NCBI RefSeq assembly: GCF_024166365.1
Contig: NC_064839.1
Location: 34,298,378-34,362,377, forward strand
Length of the DNA stretch: 64,000 nucleotides
From: Elephas maximus indicus
Taxonomy: Eukaryota; Chordata; Mammalia; Proboscidea; Elephantidae
Direction: 5' to 3'
Position numbers and translations under genes: made by a program. The notes below the pieces were generated by a model. The model worked only from the letters and a program-made list of their open reading frames with translations. It made no database searches and was not told the DNA's origin. Positions 1 through 11,400 of the stretch are shown piece after piece. Numbering within the stretch: the stretch's first letter is position 1; each line of letters starts with the position of its first letter.

Positions 1-789
1 GTTTCTTGCTCTCATCTCTTCTTCTCATGCCCCCAGACATTTGCCGATGCTATTTCTCCTGATTGGCATACTCTTTCTCTAAGACCTCCACCAAGGGCTG
101 CCCAGTCTTGCTCTGAGCTAAGGGCAGAGGGAGAGATGGCCCTCATCCATTCCTCCAGCCTAGCCCAGTCCTTTGCCAAGAGCTCTCAGGGCTGCCAGGG
201 TGTCTTGGTTGGGGTGAGGGGGGGACGCAGCAGGGGCAAGCCTCAGTTAGTGAACTAAGCTTAGTGGATCCTAGGATGGAAAGGACAGAGATGCTGGGGG
301 CAGACAGATCTGTGCTCTACCTTATAAAACTCAAGTTCGTATGTGACCAAGACAGTGTAGCTGAGACTAGATGTTGGTCCCATGCTTTTCCCATTTGTTG
401 GTTTGCTTTTTGGCTGAATGTGAACTGGGACACACTTTGTGTTCCTGTGTAGCAGGCATGGATGGGTCCTAGCTTTCTCCTCTTCTGCTTGTTTTAGACT
501 TTCCTGGACATTTCTTAGTCATCCCAGCACAGAGGTTCTATTTTTAGTACCATTACCTCCTAAGGGACCTAAAATAAAGCTGGCTCATTTTCCTGGCCCC
601 TTATTGGCTGCATTGTTGGTCATATGCTTGGGGATTGGCTGGGCTGGTGATAAGCCACTGTCCCCTACACTGCCCCTCCCCTCTGCCTTCTCTGGCCTTG
701 GGTGAGGTCACAGGGACGAGGGCTGAAACTAGCACTTAGCATGTTGAGCTGAGGGCTTTTCCAGGTTTAGTTAGTGAAGCTTTACAGCC

Positions 790-950
790 ACTGGCAGCAT
801 TGGGTAACATCCCCATCTTACAGAGGAGGAGGCTAAGGCCCTGCCTGAGAAGAGGAGCGACTTGCATCAGCTTCCACCACTGCAAATTATCATCTGCCAG
901 AGTTGAGCCCTCCTCCTCACTGCTTTGGTTCAGAGTCCTGTTATCAGGGC
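790..950 (-). repeat. MIR-like SINE fragment
   Basis: The run 'catccccatcttacagagga' followed by a gaggct-rich stretch is the reverse complement of the MIR core that normally reads as a splice-like 'cctcatctgtaaaatgggg'. The copy is badly decayed, so its ends are approximate. Confidence 0.4.
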
Positions 951-1559
951 AGAGAGGATGGCTCCCCAACAGCTGGAGACAACTAGAGAATGACACATGG
1001 GGTGGCTGTCATGGCATCCTGCAGCGAGATGTGGCGCCCCTACCTAGCAAAGGCAGAGTGGCTCTCTCATCTTGTACTTGGATTTCCCATCCAGCACCCT
1101 GGGGCCATGGTCTCTGTAGTTTTGGGAAGGAGGGCTCCCCTCAGCGACCCAAAAGAGCCAGCTTCTTAGAATAGAGGCAGTGCTGAAAAGGAGAGATGTG
1201 AAGACATGACATGCTTCCCTCTCCCACAACCTCTATTTCCCCTCTCACACTTCTTGGCTATTCTCTGAGCCTCCGAACTCATGCCTTTAGTTCTGAAGCA
1301 GTAGGGATTGGTGGGGTGGTTCAGTGGGTCACTCTCATCAATGAAGAAATGCCCCAGAACGGGCCAGGGTGGATGTCATCCAGCCTCAGAGATTTAAACT
1401 GCTCTCTTGACTTGGGGGTCACTTGCAGTTCTTTTTGGAAGTGGCTTTTGGGGAGCCAGCTTTCCCCTTCTCACGGGGTCTTCTATACCTGTCAGCACAG
1501 CCCTGGGGCAGTGTTGGGGGCCTGAGTGCTGAGTACTGACAGGATGAGGAGGGGGCCTG

Positions 1560-1695
1560 AGAGCTGCCATAGAAACACTCCGTACTCAGACATCCAGTAG
1601 ATCCTGGTCTGCAAAGTGGGAGGAATAGCAATAACTCTGGTTTTGCAAGTTGTTGAGAGGATTAAATGAAAAGATACGGAGAGAGTGCTTAGCTC
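1560..1695 (+). repeat. MIR SINE fragment
   Basis: The words 'tgcaaagtgggaggaatagc', 'aataactctggttttgc' and 'gagaggattaaatgaaaaga' follow the order of the MIR 3' half in sense orientation. Only the 3' half is recognisable. Confidence 0.5.
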
Positions 1696-2097
1696 CTCCT
1701 TAAAGGCCCCTCTCCTTAGTGGGCACAGAAGGGCCTGTTCCTTGGCCCTGGCTCAACCCTCAGCACCTGGCCTGTATCTTGTATGCTTCACCACCCTGAC
1801 ACCCCTTTGTGTTGTCAACCAGGAGGTCCTCAAAGGAAAGGCTGAGTCTATACCACTTCCAGGCTCCCACCACTGGTTTGGCTTTGGAGGAGTCTCTTAC
1901 CAGTTCCCTAGGGCCTTTCAGTATTTCCTGGGAGACCAGACCTCAGCAAAGTACTCCCTGCTCAAGGAGGCCAGGGAGGGTTGAGGGGTCAGTGAAGAGC
2001 TAGCGGCCAGCCCCCTCCTGCTTGTGCAGTACCAACTCTTCCCTCCTTGTCTCTTGCTGGTCCTGCAGGTTTCAGCAAGGCTGGGCAACACTCCAGA

Positions 2098-5000
2098 ATG
2101 GGAGACAAGCCAATTTGGGAACAGATTGGATCCAGCTTCATTCAACATTACTACCAGTTATTTGATAACGACAGAACCCAACTAGGCGCAATTTACGTAA
2201 GTCTCTAGCTCTAGGGCCAGTGTGGGGCCACAGGGCATCAATTTGGGTTTTGGGCCAGTATATCCAGGTCATGCACAAGTTCTGGCAGACCTGGTTGGAC
2301 TTGGCTGGACCCTCTGAGCTTCTGTCTATGTGATAAGGGGCCTGAGGTCTGGGCCAGCCATCTGGTCTAAACATTGTCGACTTTATCATCTTCCATAAGA
2401 GTGGGGAGTCCTGGTACACTGAGCAAGGTGTATTCTGGCCTTGCCATTTCATGTGACTTGAACCCTGGCAGGGCACATCGTCTGGGACATACCTCTGTTT
2501 CAGGTTGGGACAGCAGTGGGCAGAGGCCAGGGATCATGGTGCCCTGTGATGGCAGCAACCTTGAGCATCCTAGTACAAAGCTGAGCTCTCCTGGAGGCCC
2601 TGGGTGTAGCTACCTGTTAGGGGTTGAAAAGCCCTTGAATGCTATGGGAAACAAGCAGGATTAGCCCAGGGAGACTGGTGTGTCACCTGAGAAACCCTTC
2701 TATGCAGGCATCGTTTGCTGCTCTTTTAATGGTGTCCTTATACACCAAAAACTACTTGTATTTGACACTGCCCAAGATTTCATCACAGAAATGTGATTGA
2801 TCAGGCTACTGTCTAGCATGTCTGCCCAGGGTCGGGGTGATAGGAGTTATCCAAGCATACCCTCAGAGCCTGACTGGACTATGGGCAAATTCCTGTCTCT
2901 GCCTCCAGAAAGTCAGGGTCCGTTGAGGGAAAAAGAAAAGTATTTTACCAGTGGAGGCCAAGTCCAGCACAGGTATGAGTTGATCCTCATTATCGTAGGT
3001 AGAGACTAAAAAAAAATACTTGAATTGATCTGTGGAATCCTGGCACTTCTGCCTTATTACGTCTTTTTTTTTTTTAATTTGTTGTTGTTGAGAATAAACA
3101 TAGCAAAACATACATCAATCATTTCTACACGTACAATTCTGTGACATTGATTACATTCTTTGAGTTGTGTAACCATTCTCACCCTCTGAGTTGTTCCCCC
3201 CCGCCCGTTAACATAAACTCACTGCCTCCTAAGGTTCCTATCTAACCTTTTGAGTTGCTGTTGTCAATTTGATTCCATATAGTTAGTTCTTAAAAGAGCA
3301 TAATGCTCAATGCCTCATTTCTTCTTAAAATCAATAAAAGCAGGCCTGACCTAGAGAGGAGAGTTAGCAGGGTCCTAAAAGAGCACTTTATGTACATCAT
3401 TTCATAAAAATCTCAGCACATTTCCCTTTGAATATTATAAAACTGAGACTCAGAAAAATAAGTGACTTGCCTAATGTCATAGGTGGTAAGTAGCAGAGGC
3501 ACTGTTTAGTTCTGCGAGGAAGGCTGTGGAAGGGAGGACTTGAAGGGGAGAAGCTGGACTAGTGGGTGCATGTGCCTGTCTGGGATAGGAAAGGCCCCAG
3601 ACTGGGCCTTGAGAGGTCTTGTTGGCCTCCCTCCCTACCTGAACCAGAAGGCTAGCTGGAAGGGCCTCAGTGGAACTCAGTCTGGGCCCTGGAGGTGGTG
3701 ATGAAAAAGGAGTCCTTCAGAGTTATTTCCGATGGCTTCTCTGGGACCAGTGCTGACTGACCACACAACAGGATGGCTTTTGGCTGAGCCATCCTAGGGC
3801 CCATGCATATCAGTGGCCACGTGAATTCTTGAATAAAAACTGGGAATTGGACTTACCTAGCAAGTGTACTTTGTTAAACAGTCTCTAACTGGGCCCATGG
3901 GCAATGGGTGTCATTAAGGAAATTGTCGATAATATAAAGTTTGGAAGCTACCCATAACCCCTCTTTACAGACAGGGAAAATGAAGTATGGATTCACTTTC
4001 CCCAGCAAGACCCTTTCAGAGCTGCGGTCACGGCCCTACTTCTTGTGCTTTGACCTGGGGTTTCTGGTGCGTTTTTCAGATTGACGCGTCATGCCTTACA
4101 TGGGAAGGACAGCAGTTCCAGGGGAAAGCTGCCATTGTGGAGAAGTTGTCTGTAAGTAATGGTCAGGGCCAGGTGCAGGCAGCCACTTCCCTGCCCCTGC
4201 TACCCTCTCTGAGCCCCTTGCCTATTCTTTGTCTCGCAGAGCCTTCCGTTCCAGAAAATCCAGCACAGCATCACGGCGCAGGACCATCAGCCCACGCCAG
4301 ATAGCTGCATCATCAGCATGGTTGTGGGCCAGCTCAAGGTAAAAGCACTACTGCAGTGCTACGGAGGGGTTCCTGGCAGGAAAGAGCCCTGAGCCCCCTG
4401 CCTTCCTTGTGGATGTGGCACCCGGACAAAGTGACCGTCCAGAGCTACATAATTCAATGCAATAGCCACTGGCCGCACGTGGCAACATTTAAATTGCGTT
4501 CATTAAAAATAAATTAAAAATTCTGTTCTTCAGGTGCACTAGCCATATCGCAAGTGCTCAGTAGTCACTGTGGCTAGTGGCTACCTATTAGACAATGCAC
4601 AGAAAGTTCTGTTAGAGAGCACTTGTCTAGAGCCTTTCTGGAAAAGAGACAGGAAGAGCTGGAGGACTGAGGGCAAGACAGAGCCATGGTGCCATGAGGT
4701 GTGGTTGGGCCTGCAGTCCCCTAGTGGAGTTTATGCTGCCACTCTCCAGGCTGGATTCTGGGTCTTCTGCCTGCTGGGTACAGCAGAGTCCTGGAACTCC
4801 CTCCTGCTTCTCTCTGCATTGCCCTACCCTTCTCAGGACCTGTGATCCTCAAAGCCTTCCTGTGGCTCTTCAGCCCCCAGAGGCTCTCCCAGAACTCCTA
4901 CCTGTTGTGCCCCAGCAGATCAAGGTCATAGTCTCAGTTTCCAAAAAGCTCCTCCTTTTTCCCAAAGCAGGACAAATTGACTGCCCCTTGGCAGGTCCCA

Positions 5001-6131
5001 ACCCTCTGGGCCTTTGTGTTACGATGGGCTAAGAATAATAGACCCACATGCCTTCTCCCTAGGCTGTGCTGGGTGAGTGGGGAGGGGCAGCTTTCTGGGT
5101 CCCGTACAGGGGTGGAGGGGCCCCTAGGCCTCTGCAGTGGACCCAGAGGGACCTGGTTTCTATCAGTTTCTCTTGCCTGGCCAGGATGCCCTGCCCGAAT
5201 TGGCCCTGGGGGTAGAGGAGGCCTCTCCAGGGAGCTCAGTGCCCACTGAACCCTGGCTGGGGTTCGTAAACAGTGGCCCCTCCCACCTGGTTTTAGGTTC
5301 TTCAACTCAGAACACCCGAAAGATTGATTTGCCTTCTTCCTGCTGATAATTCCCCAAAAAACAGGTGATGTTAGACACCAGGCTGGTTAGCTGGGCTCCT
5401 GGACTCCTACCTCAACTAGGTCTCACCCTGGTTTTCTGCAGTTTGACTTTCCTCTTTCATTATAAATGTCAATATTACATGACAAGAAACAGATTACCCA
5501 ATGGTTGTTTTGTTTTTTTTCCCTGTAGAGCTATGATCACATTGTGAACTCAGTTTTTAATGTCTTCTCACATACTTTTTTCTTGGCCACAGTGTTAATG
5601 GTAGTTTCTCTGGGCTGGACTGACTGACATTCTCAGACACTTACTTTACAGGCTGTGATACTGTATGTCAATGTGGTGAGCACTCTGGGATTCTTTCAAA
5701 ATTGTCATCACTTGTGCCCAGAGACGGGCTCAGAGGCAGGTGTGTTGTCTGCTGTGTTGCTGTAGCTAACTGATGAATTCATCTGCACTTGAAATGCATC
5801 ACAGTGTGAGCGGCCATCTACTGGCCCCTGCTGTTGCCCAGTACAACATTTCATGTTTTTAATCAGTTCATATTCATGAGTACTCTTCAGCTACTGGAAT
5901 TTGAATCCAGTACAGTAGGGCCTGATCCCAAAGTCAACATTCTTTGCCCTGTTCTATCACTGAACCCCCCTGCTATCGTTCAGTCCCCTTATTGAACCAT
6001 TTTCTCTTTCTTCACAGGCCGACGAAGACCCCATCATGGGCTTTCACCAGATGTTCCTATTGAAGAACATCAATGATGCTTGGGTTTGCACCAATGACAT
6101 GTTCAGGCTTGCTCTGCACAACTTTGGCTGA
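2098..6131 (+). CDS. NUTF2: Nuclear transport factor 2 (four coding exons, 127 aa)
   Basis: NTF2 is a small homodimeric cone-shaped protein that binds RanGDP and FG-nucleoporins and carries RanGDP into the nucleus, keeping the Ran cycle going. Coding exons are 2098-2196, 4080-4151, 4240-4338 and 6018-6131 (stop included); they encode 33, 24, 33 and 37 residues. All junctions fall between codons (phase 0) and every intron is GT-AG. The protein starts [14 protein letters not shown], has the [19 protein letters not shown] segment in exon 2 and ends [12 protein letters not shown]. The total of 127 aa equals the known family length and I see no substitution that would disturb it. The ATG at 2098 is the only reasonable start: the exon begins at 2069, leaving 29 bp of 5' UTR on it. 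The gene lies head-to-tail with EDC4, as in human. Confidence 0.97.
3061..3330 (-). mobile_element. Old L1 3'-end-like retroposed fragment
   Basis: A T-run at 3064-3075 is followed by 'gagaataaacatagcaaaac' and by segments about cgtacaattctgtgacattg and cataaactcactgcctccta. I recognise this order as a dispersed repeat of afrotherian and other mammalian genomes, probably the 3' end of an older LINE, in reverse orientation (the T-run is its poly(A) tail). The family name is uncertain. Confidence 0.5.
3375..3515 (-). repeat. MIR SINE fragment
   Basis: The series 'aaaactgagactcagaaaaa', 'taagtgacttgcctaatgtc' and 'ggtggtaagtagcagaggca' is the reverse complement of the MIR core with its usual spacing. 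Confidence 0.6.
4435..4625. mobile_element. Non-autonomous hAT-type DNA transposon fossil
   Basis: Two halves are inverted relative to each other. One reads 'aatagccactggccgcacgt' and the other 'gtggctagtggctacctatt', separated by an A/T-rich middle with aaataaattaaaaattctgt. It ends 'cagaaagttctgttagagag'. This palindromic plan and these words are those of a common eutherian hAT-type MITE. I do not commit to a family name. No coding capacity. Confidence 0.6.
5885..5965 (-). repeat. Possible MIR fragment
   Basis: 'tttgaatccagtacagtagg' and the nearby 'ccctgttctatcactgaac' resemble the 5' part of MIR in reverse complement. Short and diverged. Confidence 0.35.
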
Positions 6132-6500
6132 CCTCCTCCCAGCCAGGCACTCATGCTGTTTCCTCCTCCCTCCTCTTCCCGATACTATTCACACTCTGCC
6201 AGATGCTCCAAATATCATATACAAACGAGCAGGGCCACAGTGGGAGTGGGCGCGGTGCGCTACTGCCACCGAGGTGTTGTGCATGATGTTTGGACACTAG
6301 ACTAGTTGCATCTGACAGGAGAAGTTTGTGTTGTACCAGCGCATGCCTTGGAAAGACTAAGTAATGCAAAAGGTTGTCTTTTGTTTTGTTTTTTAAATCT
6401 ACTGACAAGTTGCTCTAGTAACCCAAAGAAGTGAAGGAGAAAGCAGCTGCCTCACCGCCCAGATATTGATTTGTTCAGATGTTTCAATGCCTCATTATAC

Positions 6501-6506
6501 AATAAA
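6501..6506 (+). terminator. NUTF2: NUTF2 proximal poly(A) signal AATAAA
   Basis: A canonical AATAAA lies 370 bp after the NUTF2 stop codon, in an A/T-rich context. It would give a short 3' UTR of about 390 nt. It was judged by motif and position only. Confidence 0.6.
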
Positions 6507-7989
6507 ACCACGAAAATTTTCTTAACAGTTTAAATTGTTTTAATTAGTTTAACAGTTGGCTGAGCATCAAAAACTACTCTGCCCCATTGTCTCTCATTTC
6601 TCACCCTCCCACCTGTGCCCTAACTCCGCAATACCTGTTGTTGCAAGCAGAATACTGCTGAAGCTGTATTCTCGGCTAGCTTCTCTTGGAAGGCCTGTAG
6701 GGCACGTGTTCTCTTCCCCCCTGCCTTGCCTTGGGGAAGTGAGCTGCAGACAGGGGAGGGCTCAGGTCTGTTCTGACACCTGGTGACCTCTGCCCTGGGT
6801 AGGTTTACAACTCTAGTAGCAGGAGAGATGTCTCTGATTATGACTGCCAGCCTCTCTAGGAAGAATGTGGACCCTGAATCCCCTTGAAGCTGGAGAGAGC
6901 TTGGTAAAAACCCCATCAGGTCCGGGTCTTCTGGGCTGAGGTCTTGGTGAAGATCAAGGATGAGCAGAGATTTGTGGGATTAAAGGGGACCTGCTCTCAT
7001 ACCCATATCCCCAGAAGGGTCAGGATCACAGCCAGGGTGCCCTAAGCCAGCAGAGGGCAAGTCAGATTCTGTACTACTACCTGCTTTGTATATCATTGCC
7101 CAAAGGTGGGTGGCCAGAACAGCCAGCCTCCGATGACCACAGAACTAAGCCCAGTTGAGCTGGAGTATCATTTGGAGCTGTGGAAGAAGGCAATCTGAGG
7201 CTGATTTTGAGGGTTTCATACTCCTGGAGTTCTCACCCCTCAAACTTCTACAGGATATCTTCAGCCCTCCCTACTATTCCCTCCCTCACTACACATGTGC
7301 ACTTTCACACTGTCTTCAAGTCCCAGGAAGTCTTAGCTGTTGGGGCCTTTTCTACTCCTCAGTTTTGAGAACAGAGGCCTTGCCCAGTGTAAATCTAGTT
7401 CCTCAGCCCTGAGACCACTGGGTGGTGTAAACCTGATGGCAAGATGGCAACTGCAGGCTAGAACCAACCTGAGGACTTGGGATGATGCCCCAGCTAGGGG
7501 GTCTTAGGATTGGCGAGGCCACCACAGCTATGCCTAACCTGTAAACAGACACCACCACCAACTCTGTGGGTGGAGGACAGACTTCCTCAGACCCCCGTAG
7601 GTCGCCTGGCTACACTGGGCACAGGGCTGGATGGTCTGCTGTTTGAGAAGACAGCAAACTCAGGAGATTTCAGAGGGACTGGTTTCTAGGCTGCTGTGTA
7701 TTGGGGGGTAGGGTTGGGGAGAGGTGGATGCCTGCTGCCTCTTAAACCACCCTGTATAAAATCTGCAATATAGCTTCCATGTACCTGTGCCTGAAATGTC
7801 TGCAATAAAGAGGTGTTTGTAAATGATGGTTTCTTTCTTCCTGCCTGAGAGTGCTGGTTGGGGCAAGGTGATGCTGGGGCAGTAGAGGACAATTAACTGT
7901 GGTCATTATGGTGGGGCCATCTCCCCTGCCGTTGCTATTCCCGGGCCTTAGAACCTCGCGGGTCCCCCTCAAGCCTAGGTTTACACTGA
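6507..7989 (+). other. Probable extended NUTF2 3' UTR and NUTF2-EDC4 spacer
   Basis: No gene is recognised. Unique, moderately GC-rich sequence leads to a second AATAAA at 7804, beyond which the CpG-rich EDC4 promoter begins. Whether 6525-7825 is transcribed as a long NUTF2 3' UTR cannot be settled from sequence. Confidence 0.5.
7804..7809 (+). terminator. NUTF2: Probable distal poly(A) signal AATAAA of NUTF2
   Basis: AATAAA is followed 6-30 bp downstream by the GU-rich 'ggtgtttgtaaatgatggtt', the usual arrangement of a strong cleavage site. Use of it would give a 3' UTR of about 1.7 kb ending only some 600 bp before the EDC4 start codon. Confidence 0.5.
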
Positions 7990-8442
7990 CCCATTTCCTC
8001 AAAGGAAAGTGAGTTGACCCCATACTGGGCCTATCAGGAAGTTTGCGCCCTGGGAGTGGGGATAGACCGGGCGGGACCTGAAGCGCCTATGACTTTGAGC
8101 TGCGCAGTGTGTGGAGACGCTCGGCATCAATCCTGCGGAACTCCACGGGACTCCGTGGACACCGCGGGTTACAGGCTTCGGGGAGGAACGAGGCGTGCGC
8201 CCCCAGGCCGGAACCTTTCTTCTCCGGTCCGCGCAGGTTCCGGGAGCCGAGACTCGGAGGGCCGGAAGTGGAGGCGGTTACGGGGGTTGGCGGGGCTCAG
8301 GGACGCGGAGCGGGCGGCGGTTTGCGGGCTGCGTGGACTGAGTATAGTGACCGGTGTCCCGTCGTCTGACCCTGACGCCGTGGGGCGGTGCGTGGAGGCC
8401 GGGGAAGGAACCAGCGCGGGCGCAGCGCCCGTGGCAGGGCCT
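7990..8442 (+). promoter_or_regulatory. EDC4: EDC4 CpG-island promoter and 5' UTR
   Basis: The stretch up to the EDC4 ATG, continuing to about 8850, is rich in C, G and CpG, unlike the sequence on either side. There is no TATA box at a sensible distance. An ETS/GABP-type site CCGGAAGT lies at 8262-8269, typical of housekeeping promoters. The transcription start is not resolvable; I expect it between about 8250 and 8400. Confidence 0.7.
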
Positions 8443-11400
8443 ATGGCCTCCTGCGCGAGCATCGATATCGAGGACGCCACGCAGCACCTGCGGGACATTC
8501 TCAAGCTGGACCGGCCCGCAGGGGGTGAGCGGGGACAACGGAGGTGGGCCCTCGGTGGGCGGGCAGAAGGGCGGTGCGGGCCCGAACCTCTCTCAAGGCC
8601 CTCAGGACCGGTTCTAGATCCTCCCGGCCAGTGGAGGCTGATCCGGGTCGGCACCGTAGACCCTTGAGCTTGTACCGCGAAGGGCGCAGACCCCGCGTGC
8701 GGCCCCTCCCCATACCGGCATCGGGCTGTGCTGCCTCGTCCTTCAGCGCCAAGGCTGAAGGTGAGGCCTTTTCCCTGAACCTGTGGGTGCCTCCGCGGGT
8801 GTTCCTGTGACTGGTCTGAAGCCCCTACCCCTTCGCCATGGTGCAAAGGCCTGATCCGGGTTCTGTATGCCAAGTCCCAGGTTTGGACCTAGGTGTTGTG
8901 CTGAGGAGCCGCTCTCCTCTTCGACTCTCCCTTCCTCTGGAATGAGAACTCCAGGCTTGCTGTTGTTCTGAAACTAATTTCCAGGAGGGAGGTGGCCGGC
9001 ACTGGTTCTGTGCTCTTTCTTGGGTGAAGGCAAATCACAGAACGCACAGCTCAGATTAGATTAGGCCACAAACGTCTGCAAACCCTAATTTGTTTCCATT
9101 CGTTCAAACTTCAGTTGGGTTTGCAGCGATACCTCAGAGCTGCCCACCTCCCCTACCTGTACTCAAGGAGCCCCCAGGACACAGAAGAGTTAACAAGGTT
9201 GTAAAATAATGCTGTTATCATGGAGATAGAGAAGTGTTCTGCTACTGTTTTGGGAGGGTGGAGTTGGAGAGTTCAGGCTGCCTTTGCCTGAGAAGAGGTC
9301 TGAGAGAGGAAACGATGTTTAGATTCCATCTTGTAATATGAATAGGAGCTTGGATGTTGGGATAGGCATTCCATGAAGAGGAAATGGACACAGTCAAGGC
9401 ACCAAAGTTTCCTGGTAGGTTCAGGAAAAGTCATCGTTGTTAAAGGACTGGCTGGTGGTGAGGGCGTACTGTGGCCGAAGATGAGAATTGTTTTCTCAGA
9501 TCCTGTTTGTATGCCTGCTGGGAGGCCCACACTGGATGCTTCTGGGAAGAGGCACTGGTGCTCACTTTGGGTGGATTTAGTCACCTCCACTCCCTGAGCA
9601 AATTTATCTGCTGCCTGAGACCCCTGGCCCCTTGCCCCAGTCCTGGAGTATGTGCTCTTTTACTCATGAGTTTGGCTTGGACTCTCAGGCTGCCTGCAGG
9701 ACTGGCTCCTCAGCTGCTGTACAGACTAAGAACAGTTTGGTAGAACCTGTCATGGCCAACTTTGTGAAGCCTGGGCCTGCTGTTTGTCCTCATGGTAGCT
9801 GACCTGGAAGGGAGAGTTGTCAGCTTACCCCTTAGCAGCTAAGGGGACTTTGCTTCAAGTGCAGTGGCCTGAAGGCTTTCCTCATAACTCCTTTGTTTGT
9901 TGATTGACACTTGACTTCCCTGTTTGCCAAGTAGCTCTTGTTTGTCCCCTTTCACTAGAGCACCATGTCAGACACTGGACTGTTTTGTGACTAGAAACTT
10001 ACTGTGTTCCTGGCCGTGAGGCCCTAGTCTTTGTGCCCCCTAGGAGTTTTGGGAGTGGTGCCTGAGCCTATGAGGGTACTTACGGCCCAGCCAATGGCAA
10101 ACAATTGAAATGTTGTTTTTCCTGACTCTATAACCCACCCCATAGATTCCCTCCTCTTTGTCTAGCCCCTCAGTGTCCATTCCTGCTTAATCTACCTGCC
10201 CAAGGTGACATCTTCTAAACCATTTCTGTGCGGGTCAGGCTCCCTCCTTTCTCACTTCCATATCTTATCAGTGTCTCCACTCCAACCCCTGCCACTGCTT
10301 TGGTTCCAAAAAACCAAACCCACTGCGGTCAAGTTGATTCCAACTCATAGTGATCCTATAGGACAGAGTTGAACTGTCCCATAGGGTTTCCAAGGCTGTA
10401 AATCTTTACAGAAATAGACTGCCACATCTTTCTCTTGTAGAGCTGCTGGTGGGTTTGAACTGCTGACCCCTCAGTTAGCAGCCTAATGCTTTAATCACTG
10501 TGCCACCAGGGCTCCTCCCTTGGTTCAGGCCCTGGTATCTTTCACCCAGAGTCTCAGCCATCTTGTATGCTGCCTTAGAGCCATCAATCAGCCTGCTGAC
10601 CAGAGCTGTCATCGTTCAGTATAAAACTCTTCTGTAGCTCTTGTTGCCCACAGAGAAAATCTAAGCACCCCAGTATCATACCTAGAGCTTGTGCAGCCTT
10701 GTCCTCCCCCTTCCCTCCCATGTTTGTGTGTTCTGGCCACGCTGGCTGTGATGGCATCTCTTCTATGAAGTCTTTCCTGGCCCTTCCCATGCCCTCCCTC
10801 ATGTGAACAGAGTCCCCTCCTCCTCCCACTCTACCCCACCCTACCCCCCTGTGCTGACCCAGGCCTGAGTGTTAACTGGCATCGGAGGGCCCTCCCCAAG
10901 GTAGAATAGCCTCATGTTCATCCTTGGTCCTGGCACACGTTGGGTTGTGGAACAAGGGATGAGCAAAGGGCCCACAGTCACTCTCCTCCCCATGGACATG
11001 CCTCTCTCAGTCAAGCATTCTGAGAACACCTCACAGTTCTGGAAGGAAGCTCTGAAGGAGGAGAGGCTAGTGGGCAGGTCTGATAACCTCATCAGGGTGG
11101 CCCTGTCTACTCCCAGGCTCCAGTGCAGAGAGCCAGCGGCCATCTAACACCTACAATGGGGATCTCAACGGGCTCCTGGTTCCAGACCCACTCAGCTCAG
11201 GTGATGGTACCTCGACAGGCAAGCCTGGTCTCCGAGCCATGCCACCCATTAACCTGCAGGAGAAGCAGGTCATGTGAGTGCCTAATGGGTAGCAGTGGTC
11301 GTGATGGTGTCTCTGGGGCAGCTGCTGGCTGAAGGCATGAGATCGGAGGAGAGAGGGGCCAGCAGCCTCTGCTGCATCTACCCTGGATGGCCTGAGGAGG

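Larger units (their letters stand above)
1..2068 (+). other. NUTF2: NUTF2 upstream intron (non-coding)
   Basis: No conserved coding exon is seen here. The stretch ends in a polypyrimidine tract and AG at 2067-2068, the acceptor of the first coding exon of NUTF2. In the family the first exon is non-coding and lies far upstream, so this is best read as the 3' end of intron 1. It contains MIR-like fragments near 790-950 and 1560-1695. The open frames present are short, mutually overlapping and without family resemblance. Confidence 0.8.
2197..4079 (+). other. NUTF2: NUTF2 intron between coding exons 1 and 2
   Basis: Begins gtaagt and ends ttttcag. It carries a T-rich-headed retroposed fragment (3061-3330) and a MIR fragment (3375-3515). 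Nothing else is recognised. Confidence 0.85.
4339..6017 (+). other. NUTF2: NUTF2 intron between coding exons 3 and 4
   Basis: Starts gtaaaa and ends ttcacag. It contains a hAT-type DNA transposon fossil (4435-4625) and a possible MIR end near 5885-5965. The remainder is unremarkable unique sequence. Confidence 0.85.
8525..11116 (+). other. EDC4: EDC4 intron 1
   Basis: Begins gtgagc and ends tcccag. The first 330 bp are still CpG-island. The middle (8900-10140) shows nothing I recognise; 10150-10850 is an L2-like fragment interrupted by an AfroSINE. Confidence 0.85.

Noticed and set aside
8014-8667. 217-codon open frame over the EDC4 promoter and exon 1
   Set aside because: It runs in a different frame from the EDC4 protein through a CpG island, where stops are rare by composition, and matches no family I know. 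Several overlapping frames on both strands here are equally long.
8169-8873. 234-codon open frame antisense to EDC4 exon 1
   Set aside because: It is a CpG-island composition effect and the mirror of the sense frames. No start context or domain.
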